Shown: positions 35,774 through 44,150 of the stretch, piece by piece
Position numbering within the stretch: position 1 is the first letter of the stretch
Layout: the number at the start of each line of letters is the position of its first letter
Source: Candidatus Hydrogenedentota bacterium
GTDB lineage: Bacteria; Hydrogenedentota; Hydrogenedentia; Hydrogenedentales; SLHB01
DNA: 64,000 nt
Direction: 5' to 3'
NCBI GenBank assembly: GCA_020848835.1
Contig: JADLHJ010000060.1
Span: forward strand, 1-64,000
Position numbers and translations under genes: made by a program
Notes under the pieces: model-generated
Seen by the model: the letters and a program-made list of their open reading frames with translations, nothing else
Told to the model about the DNA's origin: nothing
Databases searched by the model: none

Positions 35774-38526
35774 ATAAACGCAGCCGTATAGGGCTCCCAA
35801 TCTACCTTGCCCCGATTATCTTCGGGTTGATGGGGATCCTCGTCGCGACGCAGTTAGGACAGAACACCGTCACCAGCTACGTCGTGCTGCTGACTTCGTT
35901 GAGTGTGTCTTTGTTGGCGATCGGCATGCTGATTTCTCAACTTAACGTGTCGACGTCGCAGCGCGCGATTTTGATAGCCGGCGTACTGCTGCTTACATTG
36001 GGCGCTTTCGTGCCGATTTCTCGCCTATTCGATGACTTTCGCATATCGGCGGACACGTCGTTAATTTCGGCGTCAACCCTGTTGGTATTTCGCTGGTTGG
36101 GCGTAGCGAGTGTCATCATGGGATTGTTCGCTGTCATTTATATCCTGATGCGCCGAGAGGAACAAATCGAAGCTGTTGGCGAACGGTTTCGATACCTCGC
36201 GGACCACATGAGCGAGGGGTTTATTCTCACCGCTTCTGACGGGACGATCGCGGTTGTAAACGATGCTTTGCTGAAAATGACAGGCTTAAAGGCTAGCGAT
36301 CTCGTGGGCAAGAGCGGCGCCGAGTTGTCGGAACATTACAACCTCGAACCCATGGTGTCGCACATCGCTCAGCGACCACAGAACGCTCCGATGGAGTACC
36401 GCTTCGCGTGGCAGCGCGACGGTAAGGAACTCGAACTGTGGGTGAGCGGCACCCCCTTGTTCGACTCGCGCGGGCATTTCACCGGAACTTTGGCGACCAT
36501 ACGCGATGTGACCGAGCAACACCAGATGTCTAAACGGCTCGAACGCTACGCGCAAGGTTTGCAGGAATTGGTCGAAGACCGGACAGAAAAGTTGTATCAG
36601 TCCCAACAGCGACTTCGTGATTTGTTGTTTCACATGAATGAAGCCTTTGTGACTTTGAATCGTGAATACCGGATTACGTTTGCAAACGAACGTTTTTGTG
36701 AGTTACTCGAACTTAGCGTTGAAGCGGTCACCGGCAAGGAGCTCCTTGAATTCGTCGCTTCGTCGGATCGCGGCCGATTGTTGGAATTGCTGGCCCCTCC
36801 AGGCAAGCAGGCGCCAGCGCACCCGCAGCAGGAATTGGCACTACAGCCACCTAGGGGAGATACCCTGCATGTAGTTGCCTCGGTCGCGGCCATTGAGCCC
36901 GCCCCGGGCGCCGAAGACCGCTATTCGCTGGTGATGACGGATGTGCGTGAACTTAAGCGCATGCAGCAGCAAGTTGAGGCGCGCGCAGCTGAATTGGAAG
37001 AAGCGAATACGGAACTTCGCATGCTCGATCGCGCGAAGGACAACTTCCTTAGCACCGTTAGCCACGAGTTACGTACGCCGCTGGCCACCGTGCGCGGCTA
37101 CACAGAAATGCTGGATTCCGGGACACTCGGCGAATTGCAGACTCAACAGGGCAATGCGCTAAAAGTCATGTCACGCAACCTCGAACGGCTCGGCACACTG
37201 ATTGACGAAATCATCGAGTTCAGCCGAATGGAAGTGCGCGGGTTGCTGTTGCACCAAACTTTGTTTTCCGGCGAAAAATTTCTCAACGAATGCGCAGCGG
37301 CGCTCGCGCCGCAAGCGCAAGCTCGCGATTTGCACATCCGGGTGATGTCATCGCCGGACGCGGCAATATTGTGGGGCGACCGGCGGCGTTTGGTGCAGGC
37401 CGTGACCATCCTGCTTTCCAACTCGGTGAAATTCTGCAGCCCCGGTGACATCATTACAGTAAGTACCGAACGGCGCGCCGGGGGAATTATCGCAATCGGC
37501 GTCTCCGACACGGGTATCGGGATTGACCCGGCCATACAACGTCGCGTATTCGACAAGTTTTACCAGGCGGACAGTTCCTTGGCACGGCGCTATGAAGGCG
37601 CAGGGATTGGTCTCGCAATCGCAAAGACTATCTCCGAGGCGCACGGAGGTCATATCGACCTGCAAAGTGAACCCGGTAAGGGCAGTACCTTTACAATTAT
37701 CCTAAACATGGCGAGCTTCATTCCGAATGAGCCGGAAACGTTGCCAAAGTTGACCGTGACACGGCCGGTGCTGCTCGCGGTAGCGGAACCCGAATTTGCG
37801 GCAGCCTTGAGCGAGAGGCTGCAAAGCAGCGGCATAATCACGACCACAGTGTCGTCCGGGCTGGCGTGTATCCGAGCGTTAAAGGATTCGGAGCCGTGCC
37901 TGATCCTGGTAGATGATGTCCTTCCAGACTTGGGTGGCGCGTCAACCGTGGAAAGGCTGCAACAAGAAGCCGAAGCCAAAGACTCACGCATCCTCTTGAT
38001 GGCCGGTAATGACCAGACGCGCACGAAGGACGACCACGAATTACATGGGAGCGCGCAGGCAATCTCGAAGCCTTTCACGGCGGAGGAGCTTATCGCCGCC
38101 ATCGCTTCGGCGCTCGATCTACCGGCATTGCCAGGAACTCACAAACGGCGCACCTTGCGGAAGCCTTCATCACCGGCGATTTTGGTGCTGAGTCAGGACC
38201 GGGAGCTACTGGACTGGGTGGGCTCGGCATTGCGCGCACGCCAGATCCGCTGCATCGGCGTAAATAACATTGAGGACGCACGCAGCGCCGCGGACCGGTA
38301 CAATATCAGCACGGTCGCTGTCGAAGCGGACACAGCAGGACGCGATGCAGAGACCTTTCTAAATCAGGCGCAACAAATCGCATCGGACCAGGGCGCCCAA
38401 TTCGCAGAATTGAAAGCGGGAGGTGCCGGCTCGGCCGGTCCTAATGGCCATCGTATTGTGGCTGTTCCTTGTACTTCGCTGGAATTGTTGCAGGCCCTTT
38501 CATTTTCGAAGACGGATGTGGCATAA
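35770..38526 (+). CDS. Hybrid sensor histidine kinase with two receiver-like domains
   Basis: 918 residues. Four or five membrane helices (~8-127), PAS (~139-255), a coiled coil ([20 protein letters not shown]), second PAS (~282-400), HisKA with His432 in VSHELRTPL, HATPase ([25 protein letters not shown]) and a first receiver with phospho-acceptor Asp in [10 protein letters not shown] and Lys in SKPFT. A final ~120-residue segment starts [13 protein letters not shown] and continues with STVAVEADT, resembling a second receiver without the acceptor Asp. The gene is translationally coupled to rnhA by ATGA. Signal unknown; the output regulator is not adjacent. Confidence 0.88.
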   Translation: MNKRSRIGLPIYLAPIIFGLMGILVATQLGQNTVTSYVVLLTSLSVSLLAIGMLISQLNVSTSQRAILIAGVLLLTLGAFVPISRLFDDFRISADTSLISASTLLVFRWLGVASVIMGLFAVIYILMRREEQIEAVGERFRYLADHMSEGFILTASDGTIAVVNDALLKMTGLKASDLVGKSGAELSEHYNLEPMVSHIAQRPQNAPMEYRFAWQRDGKELELWVSGTPLFDSRGHFTGTLATIRDVTEQHQMSKRLERYAQGLQELVEDRTEKLYQSQQRLRDLLFHMNEAFVTLNREYRITFANERFCELLELSVEAVTGKELLEFVASSDRGRLLELLAPPGKQAPAHPQQELALQPPRGDTLHVVASVAAIEPAPGAEDRYSLVMTDVRELKRMQQQVEARAAELEEANTELRMLDRAKDNFLSTVSHELRTPLATVRGYTEMLDSGTLGELQTQQGNALKVMSRNLERLGTLIDEIIEFSRMEVRGLLLHQTLFSGEKFLNECAAALAPQAQARDLHIRVMSSPDAAILWGDRRRLVQAVTILLSNSVKFCSPGDIITVSTERRAGGIIAIGVSDTGIGIDPAIQRRVFDKFYQADSSLARRYEGAGIGLAIAKTISEAHGGHIDLQSEPGKGSTFTIILNMASFIPNEPETLPKLTVTRPVLLAVAEPEFAAALSERLQSSGIITTTVSSGLACIRALKDSEPCLILVDDVLPDLGGASTVERLQQEAEAKDSRILLMAGNDQTRTKDDHELHGSAQAISKPFTAEELIAAIASALDLPALPGTHKRRTLRKPSSPAILVLSQDRELLDWVGSALRARQIRCIGVNNIEDARSAADRYNISTVAVEADTAGRDAETFLNQAQQIASDQGAQFAELKAGGAGSAGPNGHRIVAVPCTSLELLQALSFSKTDVA

Positions 38527-38565
38527 TTCGGAGCACTGACCACAACCTATAGAGGCTAGACCAAA

Positions 38566-39723
38566 ATGAGAGTACTATGCGTTGGGGCATTGTCAATCGT
38601 TTACTGTGCGGCGGCCTTTTGCCAGATACCCGATCTTTCCTGCACAAATTACATCACAGTCATTGCGGAAAATGGCCTCGTCGTTGATGAACTCAACGCC
38701 GATGAAAAACGCGCCCCCGCTAGTATGGTAAAGCTCAACCTCGTCCTCCTTGTGGCAGAGGGCCTCGATAGCGGCAAGTGGACCTTGGACAGCCAAATCA
38801 CGGTCAGCAAGACTGCGCAGTCCATGGGCGGCACCCAAGTTCAAATCAAGGCCGGTGATGTCTTTTCGCTCGATACGCTCATGCAGGCGGTATGCGTTGC
38901 ATCAGCCAATGACGGAGCGTACGCGGTGGCCGAGGGGCTATGGGGCGACGAAGCGACCTATTTAGCCGCTGCAAATGTACGTGCAAAAGAACTAGGCATG
39001 ACGAATACGACCATCCGCAGCGTACACGGACTGCCGCCCTCTGCAGGTGAACTCGCTGATGAAACCACGGCGCGCGACATGGCGATCCTCTCCTCAGCCT
39101 GCGTCATGAATGCGCAAGTCATGAAATGGGTGGGAATGAAAGAACTCGTGTTTCGCCCCGGTGAAGATCCGAAACAGAACACAAACAAACTGCTCGCGCG
39201 CATGGATGGCTGCGACGGGCTCAAGACAGGCTACACGCGCGCGGCTGGCTTCTGTTTGACCGCCACAGCGATTCGCAACGACGTGCGGCTGATAACCGTT
39301 GTAATGGGTTGCCCTCGGCTGAAGGATCGCTTCGATACGGCAGACGTCTTAATGGAAGACGCGTTCACCAAAGTGCGGCGCGTGCGCCTGCTTGCCGCGG
39401 ACACTTTGGTGGATCCCGCGATTACGTTGCGAAACGCGACGCAATCGGCCCTGCGCCTCGCGCCCGAGCACGATGTGTGGGTAACGGCGAAGGAAGCTGA
39501 TTTCAAGCAAATGACCTTCGAGACGACGACACCGAAATTGCTCCAGGCGCCATTGACGATGGGGCAGCAAGCGGGTTCTGTAACGGTGAAGCTCGCGGGT
39601 CGCGTGATTGGTGAGACGCCACTGCGTGTGCCGATAGCGGTGGAGGAGCCATCCGTGTTTTGGAAGCTGACACATCGTGTGCGCGAGAAAGCGGAGGAGG
39701 CCCAGCCTGCATACGGCGGGTAG
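38566..39723 (+). CDS. D-alanyl-D-alanine carboxypeptidase (S11, DacA-like)
   Basis: 385 residues with a short signal peptide (VGALSIVYCAAAFCQ). The serine beta-lactamase fold motifs are SMVK (Ser53-Lys56), SAN (Ser113-Asn115) and KTG (220-222). A C-terminal beta domain (~270-375) with LRLAPEHDVWVTAK and AGRVIGETPLRVPI matches the PBP5 C-terminal domain. It trims the last D-Ala of peptidoglycan stem peptides in the periplasm. It stops eight bases before the convergent rpe gene. Confidence 0.93.
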   Translation: MRVLCVGALSIVYCAAAFCQIPDLSCTNYITVIAENGLVVDELNADEKRAPASMVKLNLVLLVAEGLDSGKWTLDSQITVSKTAQSMGGTQVQIKAGDVFSLDTLMQAVCVASANDGAYAVAEGLWGDEATYLAAANVRAKELGMTNTTIRSVHGLPPSAGELADETTARDMAILSSACVMNAQVMKWVGMKELVFRPGEDPKQNTNKLLARMDGCDGLKTGYTRAAGFCLTATAIRNDVRLITVVMGCPRLKDRFDTADVLMEDAFTKVRRVRLLAADTLVDPAITLRNATQSALRLAPEHDVWVTAKEADFKQMTFETTTPKLLQAPLTMGQQAGSVTVKLAGRVIGETPLRVPIAVEEPSVFWKLTHRVREKAEEAQPAYGG

Positions 39724-39731
39724 ATTTTTCC

Positions 39732-40379
39732 TTAGCCTGCTTTGCGCAACAAATCGATGGCGGCCATATAGGACGGATTGTTGTAAACGTACGAACCCGC
39801 GACCAGTACGTTGGCGCCAGCATCGATAACCGTCTTGGCCGTTTTGTCGTCAATACCGCCATCTACTTCCAAATCGCGATCGCCGAGCATGGCGCGGATG
39901 TATTGAATTTTGCGGACCATCTCCGGAATAAACCTCTGCCCACCAAAGCCTGGGTTGACAGTCATGACCAGCACCATGTCTACGTCATTCACGACGAACT
40001 CGATATCATCGTGCGGCGTACCTGGGTTCAAAACGATTCCCGCTTTGCACCCGGCCTCTTTAATTTGTGTGATGATCCGATGTGGATGATTCGCTGCTTC
40101 AATGTGAAACGAGATGATATCCGCGCCGGCATCGGCAAATGCGGGCACGTATTCTTCCGGATTCGAAATCATCAGGTGCACGTCCATTGGCACGGAACAG
40201 TGTGCGCGCAGCTTCGCCACGACAGGCGGGCCGATTGTGATGTTTGGCGTGAAGTGACCATCCATCACGTCTACGTGAATCATGTCTGCGCCGCCAGCGA
40301 TAACGGCTTTTATCTCGTCGCCGAGGCGGCTGAAATCTGACGCGAGAATTGACGGTGCTATTTTGATTTGCGGTTGCAG
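39732..40379 (-). CDS. rpe: Ribulose-phosphate 3-epimerase, probable CTG start
   Basis: 215 residues if read from CTG at 40379-40377. The usual N terminus of the family is encoded upstream of the first in-frame ATG (40283): IKIAPSILASDFSRLGDE and KAVIAGGADM. No ATG, GTG or TTG exists before it in the open frame, but GAAAGG (40394-40389) lies nine bases before CTG. Active-site motifs HVDVMDGHFTPN, MDVHLM, VLVMTVNPGFGGQ and DGGID are intact. The enzyme interconverts ribulose-5-phosphate and xylulose-5-phosphate in the pentose phosphate and Calvin pathways. The ribosome site overlaps the stop of the PASTA gene upstream. Confidence 0.92.
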   Translation of the reverse strand: MQPQIKIAPSILASDFSRLGDEIKAVIAGGADMIHVDVMDGHFTPNITIGPPVVAKLRAHCSVPMDVHLMISNPEEYVPAFADAGADIISFHIEAANHPHRIITQIKEAGCKAGIVLNPGTPHDDIEFVVNDVDMVLVMTVNPGFGGQRFIPEMVRKIQYIRAMLGDRDLEVDGGIDDKTAKTVIDAGANVLVAGSYVYNNPSYMAAIDLLRKAG

Positions 40380-40393
40380 AGGGATTGACCTTT

Positions 40394-41536
40394 CTAGAAC
40401 TCAGTTACACGCGGTTCTTTGCCTTCTTCAAATATGATTCTGCGAGTCAGTTGGCCGTCGAGAAGGATTTCAGCGGTCATCGTGTTCGTATACTTGCAGG
40501 GTTGGGTAACGCGGTAGCCAGGCTTCATGCGCTGTTGAAACACGGTCCTTGCGTTGCCAAAAACATCCATAATCTTGATTGTCACTTCGCGCTCGCCGAA
40601 GCCTTGCGGAAGCGTATAGGCAACATCAACTGGTACCCCGGCGCTTGAAGTGTCTTCCTTCATGCGCACATTTACGGTCACCGTGCCACCTTTAGCGATT
40701 TCCTTTCCTTCTTCCGGGAACTGTCGAAGGACCACATCGAACTCCGCTTCGGGGTTTGTATCCATCGCTTTGGTCACGCTGAGGCCTAGCGATTCTAATT
40801 TGTCCTCCGCTTCTTCAATCGTCAGGCCAACAAGGTTCGGCACCAAAAGTCGCGGCACTTCGTTGCTCTGGCCTTCACTAACGAGTAGCGAGATCTGCAC
40901 GCTTCGTGATACTACCTGACCGGGCATTGGATATTGGCTTAGCACGGTGCCTGGAGCCGATGCCGTGGTGGTATACCGTGATACCGTCGGGTTGGCGGAC
41001 AATTCTGTTTTGTCGATTATCGATCGGGCTTCCGCTTCAGTCTTACCGCGGACGTCGGGCACTGCAATGGAATCCTGCCCAAGACTCAGCGTGACGTATA
41101 CGCGACGGCCTGCGCGGACGACGCTGCCGGGCTCGGGACGCTGCAGCATTACATAATCCCGTTGAATCTTCGCGCTGTTCATGGCGATAGACTCGCTATA
41201 GGAAAGGCCAGACTTTTCGAGTTCCAATCGCGCCGTGTCTTTATGAAATCCCTGCACGTCAGGCACGACCAGGTCTTTACCAACCGGCACGCCAATGCGA
41301 TTTGCGGCATCGACCGCGACGGCTTCGTTAAAAACGTAGTAGCCCGCGACCGCCATCACCGCAAGGAAAATGACTACGGCAACGCTCCAACGCATGCCCC
41401 ACCAGACGAAGCCGAAGCCGAAGGTGGACAGTCTTAGGATGACTTCCGCAATCGCATCAAGAAGAACCCGTCCATACTGCCGCTTGCGGGGTTTGTCCGA
41501 TACGTTCCGGGGTTTATCTTCCATTCGTTCAGCCAT
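40394..41536 (-). CDS. Kinase-less PASTA-domain membrane protein
   Basis: 380 residues. A basic cytosolic N terminus (~45 residues), one membrane helix (~49-67, WSVAVVIFLAVMAVAGYYV), then three PASTA repeats: DLVVPDVQGFHKDTARLELEKSG, IAVPDVRGKTEAEARSIID and LLVPNLVGLTIEEAEDKLESLG (~86-290), followed by a beta domain. PASTA repeats bind peptidoglycan fragments and normally lie at the C terminus of PrkC/Stk1 Ser/Thr kinases. No kinase domain is present. Its position between rsmB and rpe is exactly the prkC slot of the classical fmt-rsmB-prpC-prkC-rsgA-rpe locus. The first 103 bases overlap rsmB; GGAG before 41536 supports that start, but ATG at 41395 is an alternative. Confidence 0.88.
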   Translation of the reverse strand: MAERMEDKPRNVSDKPRKRQYGRVLLDAIAEVILRLSTFGFGFVWWGMRWSVAVVIFLAVMAVAGYYVFNEAVAVDAANRIGVPVGKDLVVPDVQGFHKDTARLELEKSGLSYSESIAMNSAKIQRDYVMLQRPEPGSVVRAGRRVYVTLSLGQDSIAVPDVRGKTEAEARSIIDKTELSANPTVSRYTTTASAPGTVLSQYPMPGQVVSRSVQISLLVSEGQSNEVPRLLVPNLVGLTIEEAEDKLESLGLSVTKAMDTNPEAEFDVVLRQFPEEGKEIAKGGTVTVNVRMKEDTSSAGVPVDVAYTLPQGFGEREVTIKIMDVFGNARTVFQQRMKPGYRVTQPCKYTNTMTAEILLDGQLTRRIIFEEGKEPRVTEF

Positions 41537-42759
41537 GGGGCTCCATCTTCAAACGTAAATCCGTCCAGCGATTCCGCGAACGAGCGCATATCGAGTGTTT
41601 CTTCGCGCGTGAGCGTACACACGGAATATACGATGCGTCCGCCATTTTCGCAGAGTTGGGCCGCGGCCCGCAATAACCCGCGTTGTTGTTGCGCGAGACG
41701 CTTCGCATCGTCGGCCTTCGCGCGCCACTTTAAGTCTGGATGCCGCCGCAAGGTTCCGAGACCAGTGCAGGGGGCATCCAGCAAAATGGCATTAAACTTT
41801 TTTCTGTAACACGGCTGTGCGCCATCTGCGCAAAGCATGCTGATGCTGCGCAATTCCAAGCGTTCGATATTCTCGGCAACCTGCACAAGGCGGCTCGGCT
41901 GCAAGTCGCTTGCGACTATGACCGCTTTGTCGTCCGCAAGCTGGGCGGTATGCGTCGTCTTGCCGCCCGGTGCCGCGCACATGTCCAATACCCAATCGCC
42001 AGGCTTTGGTTCCAAGAGGTGCGCGGCAAGCATGGACGCGGGATCTTGGAGCATGAATAGACCTTGTTGAAAAAGCTTGGAGCGCAGGGCCGGGCCTTCG
42101 ACGACGGTCAGTTCTTCGGGAATGGAAGTAGTTTTATCGAGGATACACTTGGACTGTTCAAGGCGCGCGCGTAAATCGTCTGTGCCTATCTTCAGCGTGT
42201 TCGCGCGGATTGTGGTTGGGGCCTGGTTGTTAGACGCTGCGCACAATGCCGCGGTCTGTTCTTCCCCAAATAATTCTATCCATTGTTGGACAAGCCAATC
42301 CGGCAGCGAGAAGCGCACGCCTAGATAGCGAGCGACATTCTCTGGCGGTGGTAACGGGACTTCATCGATGCGCTGCGGCACGCGCTTGAGCACCGCATTG
42401 GTCAGGCGCGCCGTGCCGGGATGACCGCGTTTTTTCGCGAGGTCTACGCTCGTGTGCACCATCGCGGGAAAAGTGACTTGGTTACAGAACAGCGCCTGAA
42501 AAACACCCATGCGCAGAATGAGATGAATAGGGCGCGGCAATTCGATGATCGGCTGTTGCAGGAGGCGGCCGAGAATGTGGTCGGCCAGGCGTTGGTGGCG
42601 CACGGTGCCGTAGACGAGTTGCGTCAGAAAACGATTGCCGCGATCGCCGAGCGACTTGCGCCGGAGGGTCTTGTCGAGCGCGTCGCTGAGAAAAGCGTTC
42701 TTCTCGGAGACGCGCAGCAGCACTTCAATCGCGGCGTCTCGGACGGGATCGACGCTCAC
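41434..42759 (-). CDS. rsmB: 16S rRNA (cytosine-967-C5)-methyltransferase
   Basis: 441 residues. N-terminal NusB-like domain (VRDAAIEVLLRV, FLTQLVYGTVRHQRLAD), then the SAM-dependent catalytic domain: DMCAAPGGKTTH, DLQPSRLVQVAENIERL, LLDAPCTGLGTLRRHPDLKWR with the catalytic Pro-Cys and YSVCTLTREE with the second Cys, ending DGFFLMRLRKSS. It methylates C967 of 16S rRNA. Overlaps fmt by four bases (ATGA) and the PASTA gene by 103 bases. Confidence 0.96.
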   Translation of the reverse strand: MSVDPVRDAAIEVLLRVSEKNAFLSDALDKTLRRKSLGDRGNRFLTQLVYGTVRHQRLADHILGRLLQQPIIELPRPIHLILRMGVFQALFCNQVTFPAMVHTSVDLAKKRGHPGTARLTNAVLKRVPQRIDEVPLPPPENVARYLGVRFSLPDWLVQQWIELFGEEQTAALCAASNNQAPTTIRANTLKIGTDDLRARLEQSKCILDKTTSIPEELTVVEGPALRSKLFQQGLFMLQDPASMLAAHLLEPKPGDWVLDMCAAPGGKTTHTAQLADDKAVIVASDLQPSRLVQVAENIERLELRSISMLCADGAQPCYRKKFNAILLDAPCTGLGTLRRHPDLKWRAKADDAKRLAQQQRGLLRAAAQLCENGGRIVYSVCTLTREETLDMRSFAESLDGFTFEDGAPWLNEWKINPGTYRTNPASGSMDGFFLMRLRKSS

Positions 42760-43700
42760 GAAAAACTCTCGAAGCGTTGGCCTGCTTTTATCGGAAAGCC
42801 GCGCAGAAAATCGCCAACGGGCATCGCGCGTTTGCCCGGGGCTTGCACGGTGAGAAGTGCAAGCGAATCCTCACCTGCGCGAACGACAATACGATCCTTC
42901 AATACGTCCTCAATTGCCCCAGGCTGTGCGGCAAAATCCTTGTTTGCATGTGCGATGATTTCCGAGCGAAGAATCTTGAAAACCTGTCCTTCGAAGATTG
43001 TCTGGGCAGTGGGCCAAGGCTGCGCGCCACGCACCAAGTTGTGAATTGTTTGCGCGGACTTCGTCCAATCGATCTGCCCGTCGCGTTTTTCGATTAAGCT
43101 GCAATACGTCGCGCGCGAATGATCTTGCGTCTTAAATTGCGCAGGCCCCGCCGCGATTCGATCCACGGCTTCGCATAGCTTTTGTCCACCCAACGTGGCA
43201 AGCCGATTGGTTAAGGTCTCGCCGGTTTCTTCCGGATCGATTGCGGTGTGCTCTTGGATCAAAATATCGCCTGCGTCCATGTCGAGCGACAGGCGCATGA
43301 TCGTCACGCCGGTTTCGGTCTCGCCGTTGATCAGTGCGGACTGAATGGGGGAGGGGCCACGATATAACGGCAACAGGCTTGGGTGCATGTTCAGAATGCC
43401 ATGTGGCGCGACATCGAGTATGGGCTGTTTCAGAATGCGTCCGTAGGCCGTGAGCGCGCAGACCTCCGGGTGCTGATCGCGCAGCCAGGTTTCGAAGGTC
43501 CCGTCGTTGAGTTTGGCCGGTTGCGTAACGGGAATGCCGTGCGCAAGCGCCCAGATTTTTGTTGGCGGGGGCGTCAGGCTTTTGCCGCGCCCGGATGGAC
43601 GATCCGGCTGGCATACCACCGCGGCCACTTCGTGCTTTTCGGCCAATGCCGCCAATGACGGCACGGCCATTTCCGGTGTACCGAAGAATACGATGCGCAC
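42756..43700 (-). CDS. fmt: Methionyl-tRNA formyltransferase
   Basis: 314 residues, full length. Formyl-transfer motifs IVFFGTPEMAVPSL, the folate loop AYGRILKQPILDV, catalytic NMHPSLLPLYRG (Asn and His) and LDMDAGDIL (Asp), with a C-terminal OB-like domain from ~205 (DWTKSAQTIHNLVRG). It formylates initiator Met-tRNA. It is followed immediately by rsmB, as in many bacteria. No def (peptide deformylase) gene is adjacent in this window. Confidence 0.96.
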   Translation of the reverse strand: MRIVFFGTPEMAVPSLAALAEKHEVAAVVCQPDRPSGRGKSLTPPPTKIWALAHGIPVTQPAKLNDGTFETWLRDQHPEVCALTAYGRILKQPILDVAPHGILNMHPSLLPLYRGPSPIQSALINGETETGVTIMRLSLDMDAGDILIQEHTAIDPEETGETLTNRLATLGGQKLCEAVDRIAAGPAQFKTQDHSRATYCSLIEKRDGQIDWTKSAQTIHNLVRGAQPWPTAQTIFEGQVFKILRSEIIAHANKDFAAQPGAIEDVLKDRIVVRAGEDSLALLTVQAPGKRAMPVGDFLRGFPIKAGQRFESFS

Positions 43701-43724
43701 GTGAACTCCGATACGTCGTTTCGA

Positions 43725-44063
43725 CTAGGACGTGAGACCGGGGATGTCGATGCCGTTGGTGAGTTCCGACATCTTCTGGCGGATGAGGTCCTGAACGCGA
43801 TCGACGCCTTCGTTCACTGCGGCGCGGATCAGCGTCTCCAGCATCTCCGCTTCTTCGCGGTTCACGATTTCAGGATCGATGGTAATAGACTCGACCTTGC
43901 ACTTACCGTTCACGACGACCTTTACCATGCCGCCGCCGGCAGATGCCTCGACGGTCTCATTGGCAAGCGAATCTTTCATCGCCTCCATCTTGCCCTTCAT
44001 TTCCATGGCCTGCTTCATCATGCCGGCCAGATTTCCAAGGTTGCCCAGTCCTTTGGGAAGCAT
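43725..44063 (-). CDS. YbaB/EbfC family nucleoid-associated protein
   Basis: 112 residues. A helical N terminus with the Met-rich stretch NLAGMMKQAMEMKGKMEAM, then SAGGGMVKVVVNGKCKVESITIDPEIV and a C-terminal helix VQDLIRQKMSELT, matching the whole YbaB/EbfC fold. It binds DNA as a dimer and is usually next to dnaX-recR; here it is between an SSS transporter and fmt. A separate promoter (44105-44133) may start a transcript with this gene. Confidence 0.92.
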   Translation of the reverse strand: MLPKGLGNLGNLAGMMKQAMEMKGKMEAMKDSLANETVEASAGGGMVKVVVNGKCKVESITIDPEIVNREEAEMLETLIRAAVNEGVDRVQDLIRQKMSELTNGIDIPGLTS

Positions 44064-44104
44064 ATGTGTAAACTCCGAATAGTTGAGACAGAATGTTTAA
44101 GAGG

Positions 44105-44133
44105 ATCATATAGCATTACGCACAACCTCGCAA
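44105..44133 (-). promoter_or_regulatory. Predicted promoter for ybaB-fmt-rsmB-PASTA-rpe
   Basis: On the minus strand, TTGCGA (44133-44128) and TATGAT (44110-44105) are exactly 17 bases apart, 42 bases upstream of the ybaB start. It lies between the symporter stop and ybaB, so the translation-related genes can be expressed apart from kdsB and the transporter. Confidence 0.55.
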
Positions 44134-44150
44134 TTTGGGCGGTGCGCGGC

